From NCBI GenBank assembly GCA_036272915.1, contig DATAXV010000015.1, positions 1-22,139 of the forward strand: DNA of 22,139 bases, in the 5' to 3' direction. The position numbers and the translations under genes are program-made. Every line of letters starts with the position of its first letter. Within the stretch, counting starts at the first letter, position 1. Shown piece by piece: positions 15,092 through 21,303 of the stretch. Source of the stretch: DATAXV01 sp036272915. GTDB lineage: Bacteria; Chloroflexota; Dormibacteria; Dormibacterales; Dormibacteraceae. The notes beneath the pieces were generated by a model. It did no database searches. It was not told the origin of the DNA and saw only the letters and a list, made by a program, of their open reading frames with translations.

Positions 15092-16035
15092 TTCGACTCC
15101 TCGGTCAGCTCGAGAAAGATGTCTTCCAGCGAGCGCTGCTCGGCCCGCAGCTCGGTGACGACGCGGCCCGCCTGGGCCAGTGCGGTCGCGATCTCCCCGG
15201 CCCGGGCGGGGTCGATGGCGAGGTGGAAGACACCGTCCCGCTCGCTCACCGCCTCCTCGCCGAGCAACCGGACCAGGTCGGCGCGCACCTCCTTATCGGG
15301 CTGGGCGCGGACGATCAGTCCGCCCGCGCCGCGAAGATCGGCCAGGGTCCCCTCGGCTACCTTGCGACCGTTCTGAAGCACGCCGATCCGATCGCAGACG
15401 TGCTCGACCTCCGCCAGGAGGTGGCTGCAGAGCAGGACGGTCCGGTTCCCGTGGCCGAGCCGGCGGACCAGCTCCCGCATCTCGACGATCCCCTGCGGGT
15501 CGAGCCCGTTGGACGGCTCGTCGAGGATCAGCAGCTCGGGGTCCTTGAGCAGCGCCGCGGCGACACCGAGCCGCTGCTTCATGCCCATCGAATAGGCGTT
15601 GTAGCGGTGCCCTCCGCGCGCCGCCAGGCCGACCTCCTCCAGCACCTCGTCCACGCGCTGGTCGGAGAGGCGGCAGAGGCGGGCGCAGTAGTGCAGATTG
15701 TCGCGCCCGCTCAGATTGTCATAGAAGGCAGGTGCCTCGACCATGCTGCCGACCCTGGCCAGGCTCCCCGGGCTCCCGGGGGATGCGCCGGCGACGGTGG
15801 CGGCGCCAGAGGTCGGCCTGATCAGCCCCAGCAGCATGCGAATCGTGGTCGTCTTCCCGGCCCCGTTGGGGCCCAGGAACCCGTAGACCTCGCCGTGCTT
15901 GATCTCGAGGTCCAGGTTGTCCACGGCGAGGGTGCCGCCACGGTAGGTCTTGGAAACGCCGCGCGCCTCCACCAGCAGGGCTCCGGATGTCGCCTGCGCC
16001 TTTCGTCTCGAGGCGTTGATGGTCGGGTTGGGCAT
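15088..16035 (-). CDS. ABC transporter ATP-binding protein
   Basis: The 315-residue protein starts at ATG 16035, preceded by AAAGGAG six bases upstream; an upstream in-frame ATG at 16083 lacks this. Walker A is GPNGAGKTTT, the signature region is YSMGMKQRLGVAAALL, Walker B is LLILDEPSNGLDP, and the H-loop is in CSHLLAEVEH. The C-terminal ~80 residues (LIVRAQPDKEVRADLVRLL... ending RSLEDIFLELTEE) are the extension typical of drug-export or bacitracin/lantibiotic-immunity type ATPases (BcrA/CcmA/NatA group). It powers the permease encoded next, probably exporting a hydrophobic molecule or lipid. The signature contains SMGMKQ rather than the textbook LSGGQ, which is normal for this subgroup. Confidence 0.95.
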   Translation of the reverse strand: MPNPTINASRRKAQATSGALLVEARGVSKTYRGGTLAVDNLDLEIKHGEVYGFLGPNGAGKTTTIRMLLGLIRPTSGAATVAGASPGSPGSLARVGSMVEAPAFYDNLSGRDNLHYCARLCRLSDQRVDEVLEEVGLAARGGHRYNAYSMGMKQRLGVAAALLKDPELLILDEPSNGLDPQGIVEMRELVRRLGHGNRTVLLCSHLLAEVEHVCDRIGVLQNGRKVAEGTLADLRGAGGLIVRAQPDKEVRADLVRLLGEEAVSERDGVFHLAIDPARAGEIATALAQAGRVVTELRAEQRSLEDIFLELTEESK

Positions 16036-16069
16036 TGCGTCTCCTTTCTGAGCGGCCGGGTCCGTGCGG

Positions 16070-16714
16070 CTACGCCCGGGCATGGTCGGGATCCTCCGTC
16101 CGCGAACTCACACCCAGGGAGCGGGGCCGGAACCTGAAGACGAACACCGCTCCCAGGGCGACGCCCGCCACCGCCACCACGTGGATGCCGGCGCTCGCGA
16201 GCAGGAAGGTCGGGGTCGGCAGCAGGATCGCCGTCGCCGCGTGGAGCGCGCAGTTGCCCATCAGGCCGATGCCGGCGATCAGGGTCAGGTGACCGAGCCG
16301 CCCCACCATCTCCGGGCCGATGGCGGCGTCGACGCCACGGCTCCTGGCCACGCGCCGGACGAGCACGACGAGGATCGGCCTGCGGATCGCGAAGGAGGCA
16401 AGGCACACGATCCCGATCGCGCCGGTGAGGACGGCGCGCTGGAGCTTGAGCGGCAGGTCGCCGGCGCCGAGGAAGACGGCGGCGCCGAGGGCGAGGCCGT
16501 AGGCGGCGACCCCGATCAGGCTGAGGGGGTCGATCCTCCGCCGCCAGATCGAGGATCCGAGCGTCCAGAGGACGGGGGCGAACCAGGCCAGGGCCAGGGC
16601 CTCGGTGTCGCCCATTCCCCGGGAGTGGAGGACGAAGTAGATGGCCAGGGGTGCCAGGCCGCCGGCGGCGATGGTGGCGACCCGGAATCCGATGCCGCCC
16701 GGCCGCTGCAGCAT
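16070..16714 (-). CDS. VC0807-like integral membrane protein
   Basis: The 214-residue protein has about six transmembrane segments. The layout is as in VC0807-family proteins: a first segment (VATIAAGGLAPLAIYFVLHSRG), LALAWFAPVLWTLGSSIWRRRIDPLSLIGVAAYG, LTGAIGIVCLASFAIRRPILVVL, then two more hydrophobic segments ending FRFRPRSLG. The conserved RRRxDPLSLIG and SFxxRRPxL features fit the family. No enzymatic motif is seen and the role is unknown. A strong Shine-Dalgarno GGAGGT sits 6 nt before ATG 16714. It lies 18 bp after the hydrolase gene and 34 bp before the ATPase gene, so it is probably part of the same transcript. Confidence 0.8.
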   Translation of the reverse strand: MLQRPGGIGFRVATIAAGGLAPLAIYFVLHSRGMGDTEALALAWFAPVLWTLGSSIWRRRIDPLSLIGVAAYGLALGAAVFLGAGDLPLKLQRAVLTGAIGIVCLASFAIRRPILVVLVRRVARSRGVDAAIGPEMVGRLGHLTLIAGIGLMGNCALHAATAILLPTPTFLLASAGIHVVAVAGVALGAVFVFRFRPRSLGVSSRTEDPDHARA

Positions 16715-16732
16715 GTGGCTACCTCCCCGCGC

Positions 16733-17323
16733 TCACAGGCCGGAGATCGCCGCGTCGACGACCTCGCCGACGTGCTTCAGGACCTCGGCGTGCCCGGCTC
16801 CGGGGATCACCACCGGCTCCACGTGCAGGTACTCCCGCGCCGCCCACTGCTCCCACTCGGGGCGGATGGCCTCGTCCCTCTCCGCCGAGATGTAGACCCA
16901 CTCCACGGCGGGCAGCTCGGTCAGCGAACAGAGCTCGGCCATGCCCGGCGCGCCCTCGGCGGCCATGCCGGCGACGACGTTGCGCCAGACGCGCTGACCC
17001 TTCGTGCCCTCGAGGAAGGACAGACCCGGGAAGGGGATGACGCCGTTGACCATGACGATCCGCCGCACCGGCCGCCCGGCGGCGACCAGCGGCATGAAGA
17101 GGCCCTGGTTGGAGATGCCGATCAGGCCGACGTCGCCCTCGACGTCGCGGAGGGCGTCGACCATGATCCGGGCCCGGTCCTGATTCGGCGTCTGGGTCTC
17201 CCTCTCCCGCTTCGGCGTGCTGACGATCCGGCAGAGGACGCCGCGACGCTCGAACTCCTCCTTGAGGGGATGCCAGCCTCGGGTGGTGCGGCCCTCCCAG
17301 GCGTGGATCGCGAACGTGATCAT
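16733..17323 (-). CDS. Alpha/beta fold hydrolase
   Basis: The protein has 196 residues and starts at ATG 17323, overlapping the TetR stop by four bases (ATGA). The short hydrolase shows a nucleophile elbow GISNQG with Ser71, a likely acid Asp150 (SAERDEAIRP) and His178 in PGAGHAEVL. Gln73 replaces the more common Gly after the nucleophile. The N-terminus MITFAIHAWEGRTTRGWHPL lacks a signal peptide. The lack of a lid domain suggests a small esterase or thioesterase-like enzyme; the substrate is unknown. Its coupling to the TetR gene suggests the regulator senses the substrate or product of this hydrolase, or of the transporter further along. Confidence 0.85.
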   Translation of the reverse strand: MITFAIHAWEGRTTRGWHPLKEEFERRGVLCRIVSTPKRERETQTPNQDRARIMVDALRDVEGDVGLIGISNQGLFMPLVAAGRPVRRIVMVNGVIPFPGLSFLEGTKGQRVWRNVVAGMAAEGAPGMAELCSLTELPAVEWVYISAERDEAIRPEWEQWAAREYLHVEPVVIPGAGHAEVLKHVGEVVDAAISGL

Positions 17324-17949
17324 CCGTTTGACTCCTTCCTGGTGGCCCGGTCGAACAGGGCGACCAGCTCCCGCGCGTAGACCTCGGCGTCGACGGCGGG
17401 GTCGGACATCATCAGCGGTGGCAGCGCGTCGATCGCCCGCCGGATCGCGACCGCCATGACCGACCGGTCGAACGCCCCGAACTCCCCGCTCTCCTGGCCC
17501 CTGGCGAGCATCCCCTCGAGAGCGGTGCGGACCGGCCGGTCGGCCGTCCCTCCCCAGCGCAGGCTGCCGTCCTCGGTGCGGTGGTTGGCGGCGATCTCCA
17601 TGACCGCCGCCATCTGGGTGAGGTGGGTGCTGATGAACTCGATGTGGGCTCGGATGTAGGCCTGCAGCCGGAGCCGCACCGTCTGCTCGGCGCCGACCCG
17701 GGGGGCGATGTACCGGTGGGCGTCGGTGAAGATCTGCGTGAGCACCTGCCGGATCAGCTCGTCCTTGCCGCTGAAGTAGTAGGTGATCACGCTCTTGCTG
17801 ATCCCCGCCCGCCCGGCGATCTGGGCAACCGAGGCCTGGGCGAAGCCGAGCTCGGCGATGGTGTCGATCGCGCACTGGATGAGCTGCGCCCGGCGCGCCT
17901 CCTCGATGAAGGAGGCCTTCCGTCCTTCCGGGCCGCTTTTTGTCGGCAC
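17320..17949 (-). CDS. TetR/AcrR family transcriptional regulator, first gene of the ABC/hydrolase operon
   Basis: The 209-residue protein has a canonical TetR HTH at about residues 20-64 (LIQCAIDTIAELGFAQASVA, then AGISKSVITYYFSGKDELI). The C-terminal ligand domain includes YIRAHIEFISTHLTQMAAVMEIAANHR and is TetR_C-like. Translation starts at GTG 17949. There is no Shine-Dalgarno, but TAATAT lies exactly six bases upstream, implying a leaderless mRNA. The stop overlaps the hydrolase start. Direct repeats CGTTCT at 17949-17954 and 17969-17974 flank the -10 and are candidate self-operators. It likely controls the whole downstream operon and possibly the divergent enolase-family gene. Confidence 0.92.
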   Translation of the reverse strand: MPTKSGPEGRKASFIEEARRAQLIQCAIDTIAELGFAQASVAQIAGRAGISKSVITYYFSGKDELIRQVLTQIFTDAHRYIAPRVGAEQTVRLRLQAYIRAHIEFISTHLTQMAAVMEIAANHRTEDGSLRWGGTADRPVRTALEGMLARGQESGEFGAFDRSVMAVAIRRAIDALPPLMMSDPAVDAEVYARELVALFDRATRKESNG

Positions 17950-17974
17950 GTTCTGATATTAGCACGACCGTTCT
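17949..17974 (-). promoter_or_regulatory. Promoter and candidate operator for the seven-gene minus-strand operon
   Basis: On the minus strand TAATAT (17956-17961) is a near-consensus -10, with six bases between it and GTG 17949. On the plus strand CGTTCT recurs at 17949-17954 and 17969-17974, 20 bp apart, each followed by A/T-rich bases. ATTAG / CTAAT inverted arms (17958-17962 and 17973-17977) overlap the same region. The -35 is weak (GGGAAA-like). The placement fits TetR autorepression. Confidence 0.55.
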
Positions 17975-18076
17975 AATTTTCCCCCACGCGTACGGGCCGC
18001 ACCCTTGCGCCCGTGCACCGTGGGCGCCTACCGTCGAGGGGTTGGCCCTGTTCGGAACCGGCAAGGAGGTCAGGCG

Positions 18077-19267
18077 ATGCGCATCGAGACCGTGAGGCTG
18101 CTCCGGCTGCGGGGGCGGATGGAGCACCCGGACACCTTCTGGGAGGAGCGGCTGATCCGGCCCGTCGACGTCTATCCGGAGCGCGCCAGCGACGGCCCCG
18201 GCGAGCTGCCGCGGGACGCCGACGGACGCCTCAGGATGCAGTCGATCTACCTCGAGATCGTCGCCGACGAGGGCGTCACCGGCATCGCCGGGCCGATCAC
18301 GCCGCTCCAGGCCTTCCTCATCGACACGGAGTTCAAGCGCCTCCTGATCGGCGCCGACCCGCTGGCCACGGAGCGGATCTGGGACCTCATCTACCGGGCC
18401 CAGGTGCACGGCCGCAAGGGCATCGAGATGATGACCCTGAGCGCCGTCGACTGCGCGCTCTGGGATCTCAAGGGCAAGTGGGCGGGCGTGCCCGTCCACC
18501 GCCTCCTCGGCGGGCCGCTCCGCACCGAGTTCCCCGCCTACGCCTCGGCCCTCGGCTACTCGATCGAGCCGGAGCGCGCCGCCGAGCGGGCGAGGAGCTT
18601 CGCCGAGGAGGGCTACCGCGCGACCAAGTGGTTCTTCCGGCAGGGTCCGGCTGACGGGCCCGAGGGGATGCGCCGCAACCTGGCCCTGGCCGAGGCCCTG
18701 CGTGGGGCGGTCGGCGACGACGTCGACGTCATGCTCGACTGCTGGATGAGCTGGAGCGAGCCCTACACCATCGAGATGGCCCACCGCCTGCGGCCGCTCC
18801 GCCCGCGCTGGCTGGAGGAGCCGGTCCTGCCCGACCGCATCGACGGCTACGCCCGGATCCGGCAGGCCTCGCCGGTGCCGATCGCCGGCGGCGAGCACGA
18901 GTACACGCGCTGGGGCATCAAGCAGCTCCTCGACGCCGGCGCCGTCGACGTCCTCCAGCCCGACATCTACTGGGCGGGCGGCATCTCGGAGATGCTCAAG
19001 ATCTGCGCCATCGCCTCCACCTACGGCATCCCGGTGGTGCCCCACGGCCACTCGGTGCAGGCCAGTGTCAACCTGATCGCGGCCCAGCCCGAGAGCCTCT
19101 GCCCGCTGGTCGAGTATCTGATCAAGTGGAACCAGGTCCACCAGTTCTTCCTCGCCCACCCGCTCCGCCCGGAGGGCGGCGTCGTCCACCTGCCCGAGCT
19201 CCCGGGCCTGGGCATGGAGCTGGCCGAGGACCGGATCGAGGAGCGGGAGGAGCTCCACTTCGCCTGA
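18077..19267 (+). CDS. Enolase-superfamily dehydratase, L-rhamnonate dehydratase-like
   Basis: From ATG 18077 the protein has 396 residues; an ideal AAGGAGGT lies 6 nt upstream. It has an N-terminal capping domain and a mandelate-racemase-type barrel. Metal ligands are visible as Asp221 (DCWMSW), Glu247 (WLEEP) and Glu273 (GGEHEYTR); the base is His323 (VVPHGHS). KWFFRQGPADG (Lys184), DCWMSWSEPYT, GGEHEYTRWG and LQPDIYWAGG closely resemble L-rhamnonate dehydratase (RhmD) rather than mandelate racemase or muconate cycloisomerase. It would dehydrate an acid sugar such as L-rhamnonate, L-lyxonate or L-mannonate to a 2-keto-3-deoxy acid. No other rhamnose-pathway gene is present, so substrate assignment is tentative. 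It is divergent from the TetR operon and 16 bp ahead of the sensor kinase gene. Confidence 0.88.
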   Translation: MRIETVRLLRLRGRMEHPDTFWEERLIRPVDVYPERASDGPGELPRDADGRLRMQSIYLEIVADEGVTGIAGPITPLQAFLIDTEFKRLLIGADPLATERIWDLIYRAQVHGRKGIEMMTLSAVDCALWDLKGKWAGVPVHRLLGGPLRTEFPAYASALGYSIEPERAAERARSFAEEGYRATKWFFRQGPADGPEGMRRNLALAEALRGAVGDDVDVMLDCWMSWSEPYTIEMAHRLRPLRPRWLEEPVLPDRIDGYARIRQASPVPIAGGEHEYTRWGIKQLLDAGAVDVLQPDIYWAGGISEMLKICAIASTYGIPVVPHGHSVQASVNLIAAQPESLCPLVEYLIKWNQVHQFFLAHPLRPEGGVVHLPELPGLGMELAEDRIEEREELHFA

Positions 19268-19283
19268 TCGCCGGAGGCCCGCC

Positions 19284-20486
19284 ATGGAACGGTGGGGACG
19301 GGTAGGCTCGGTGCCACCGAAGATGTCCACATCGCTATGGCTGCGCCAGGTCCGGCGGGGCTTCGACAGCTTGGGGCGGGCGGCGCCGGGCGCGCCGGTC
19401 GTCCCCAGCGCGATGCGGCTCCAGCTGATGCCGGCGCCCCTCGCGGGGATCCTCATCGCGGGCGTCGGCGCCCTCATCACCTGGGCCGCGATCCAGTCGC
19501 GCCTGGCCATCCACGTGCCCGGGGCCCGGGGCATCGCCATCGGTCTGACCGAGCTCATGATCCTGATCGTCGCCGTCCGCGCGCTGCCCGGCCCCGCGCT
19601 GCGGCGTCCCGGCGTCGACCTCGCCCTCCTGCTGCTGCTCGCCGGGACCAGCGCGGTGCTCGGCTTCTTCCAGCCCGACGGAGGCTTCCTGCTCGGCCTC
19701 GTCATCACCGCCGTCAACGCCCCCGGACGGGGCACCCCGGGAGCCGTGCTGACCGGCGTCATGGTGGTCGTCGGCGCCGGCGTCACCTACTGGGCGGGGA
19801 ACACCGTGGTCGGTGCCAGCGGCGACGCGCTCGGCATCGTCGCCGCCTACGGCTTCAGCAGTGCCAACCGGCGCTTCCGCGTGGAGCAGCTGGGGCGGGC
19901 CGCGACGATGGAGCGCGAGCGGCTCGCCCGTGAGATCCACGACATCCTCGCCCACACCCTCTCCGCCCTCGCCGTCCAGCTCGAGGCGGCGCGGGTCCTG
20001 GCCGACCAGCGGCCCGGCGACCCCGGCATCGCCGGCGCCATCGACCGCGCCCACGACCTGGCCCGGTCCGGCCTGGAGGAGACCCGGCGGGCGGTTGGCG
20101 CCCTCCGTGGCGAGGGCGCCCCTGGACCGGACCGCCTGCGCCAGCTGGTCGACGAGTTCGAGCACGACAGCCGCGTCCCCTGCCGCCTCGAGATCGGGGA
20201 GCTGCCGCCGCTGCCGCCCGACCTCTGGGTCGCCATCTACCGCACCGCCCAGGAGGCGCTGACCAACGTCCGCAAACACGCCGAGGCGGACGAGGTCGGC
20301 GTGACCCTCCGGCACGGCGGTGTGGTCGAGCTCACGGTCGAGGACCGCGGCCGGATCAAGGCGTCGATGGCGAGCGGCGGCTATGGCCTGACCGGGCTGC
20401 GGGAGCGGGCGGCCCTGCTCGGAGGCGGGCTCGAGGCCGGACCCACCGGGGACGGCTTCCGCGTCAGACTCTGGCTGCCAGGATGA
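19284..20486 (+). CDS. Two-component sensor histidine kinase (NarL/LiaS-type, HisKA_3)
   Basis: The 400-residue protein starts at ATG 19284 with GGAGG six bases upstream. The N-terminal half has about five hydrophobic segments between residues ~52 and ~172 (for example LAGILIAGVGALITWAAI, VDLALLLLLAGTSAVLGFF and GVMVVVGAGVTYWAG) and no large extracytoplasmic domain, as in intramembrane-sensing kinases. The dimerisation/phosphoacceptor region is AREIHDILAHTLSALAVQLE, with His219. The ATPase N-box is EALTNVRKHA (Glu324, Asn328), and a late G-box is GGYGLTGLRERA. The first G-box position reads VEDRGRI instead of the usual DDGxG, a deviation from consensus. It overlaps the response regulator by four bases. 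The signal is unknown and probably membrane-derived. Confidence 0.93.
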   Translation: MERWGRVGSVPPKMSTSLWLRQVRRGFDSLGRAAPGAPVVPSAMRLQLMPAPLAGILIAGVGALITWAAIQSRLAIHVPGARGIAIGLTELMILIVAVRALPGPALRRPGVDLALLLLLAGTSAVLGFFQPDGGFLLGLVITAVNAPGRGTPGAVLTGVMVVVGAGVTYWAGNTVVGASGDALGIVAAYGFSSANRRFRVEQLGRAATMERERLAREIHDILAHTLSALAVQLEAARVLADQRPGDPGIAGAIDRAHDLARSGLEETRRAVGALRGEGAPGPDRLRQLVDEFEHDSRVPCRLEIGELPPLPPDLWVAIYRTAQEALTNVRKHAEADEVGVTLRHGGVVELTVEDRGRIKASMASGGYGLTGLRERAALLGGGLEAGPTGDGFRVRLWLPG

Positions 20487-21142
20487 TCAGGGTTCTCGTC
20501 GCCGACGACCAGACCGTGGTTCGCGAGGGGCTCCGCACCCTGCTCTCGCTGCTGCCCGACATCGAGGTGGTGGCCACCGCCGCCGACGGCGAGCAGGCGC
20601 TGGAGCTGAGCCGCCGCCACCGGCCCGACGTGATCCTCATGGACCTGCGCATGCCCCGCGTCGACGGCGTCGAGGCGACCCGGCTGGTGCGCGCCGAGCT
20701 CCCCGAGACCCAGGTCGTCGTCCTCACCACCTACGCCGACGACGAGTCGATCATGGGCGCCCTCCAGGCCGGGGCCCGCGGCTACCTGACCAAGGACGCC
20801 GGCGCCGAGGAGATCCGGCGCGCGATCGAGGCGGTGACCGCCGGCGACGCCCTGATGGAGCCGGCCGTGCAGGCGCGGCTGCTCGACGCCCTGGCCAGGG
20901 GCCCCCAGCCGGCCGCGCCCTCGGCCGCGGCGCTCCCCGACGGGCTGACCCGGAGGGAGGCCGAGGTGCTCTCGCTGATCGCCCAGGGCCTCAGCAACCA
21001 GGAGATCGCCGGTCGCCTCTTCGTCAGCGAGGCGACGGTCAAGACCCACATCAACAACCTGTTCAGCAAGACCGGCGTCAGGGACCGCGCCCAGGCGGTC
21101 GCCTACGCGTACCGGCACGGCCTCTCGGACCGTTCCTGCTGA
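20483..21142 (+). CDS. NarL/FixJ-type response regulator (LuxR HTH)
   Basis: The 219-residue protein has a receiver domain (about 1-118) with acidic pocket Asp8-Asp9, phosphoacceptor Asp54 (LMDLRMP), Thr82 and Lys104, all at expected spacing. A linker of Pro/Ala (about 135-150) leads to a LuxR-type HTH (about 153-209), with LTRREAEVLSLIAQGLSNQE and EATVKTHINNLFSKTGV. It is translationally coupled to the kinase (ATGA at 20483-20486), so the two form a cognate pair. The target genes are not evident; the upstream enolase-family gene shares the same transcript direction with a 16-bp gap and may be cotranscribed rather than controlled. Confidence 0.95.
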   Translation: MIRVLVADDQTVVREGLRTLLSLLPDIEVVATAADGEQALELSRRHRPDVILMDLRMPRVDGVEATRLVRAELPETQVVVLTTYADDESIMGALQAGARGYLTKDAGAEEIRRAIEAVTAGDALMEPAVQARLLDALARGPQPAAPSAAALPDGLTRREAEVLSLIAQGLSNQEIAGRLFVSEATVKTHINNLFSKTGVRDRAQAVAYAYRHGLSDRSC

Positions 21143-21178
21143 GTGCCCACGACCGACACCCGGCCGGCGCGACCGGCC

Positions 21179-21223
21179 CTCACCGGCCTCGGATCCCTCG
21201 GGGACGAGCGCGCGGCCGGTGAG
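21179..21223. repeat. Long inverted repeat downstream of the response regulator
   Basis: CTCACCGGCC (21179-21188) and GGCCGGTGAG (21214-21223) are perfect 10-bp arms separated by 25 nt. It lies 36 bp after the response regulator stop. It could act as a terminator-like structure without a T-tract, or as a binding site. Other GGCC-rich short repeats nearby make alternative folds likely. Confidence 0.4.
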
Positions 21224-21303
21224 CCCCTCCCCGATGCCGGGCGCCCCTCCTCAGCACCTCTGGTGAACGTCGTAGGATGAGCCCGCACCCGATGGAGGGA
21301 CAC

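Noticed and set aside
16733..19786. A 1017-codon minus-strand open frame spanning the hydrolase and the antisense of the enolase-family gene
   Set aside because: Only the last 196 codons show family features. The ATG at 17323 overlaps the TetR stop, and the rest is antisense to well-supported genes.
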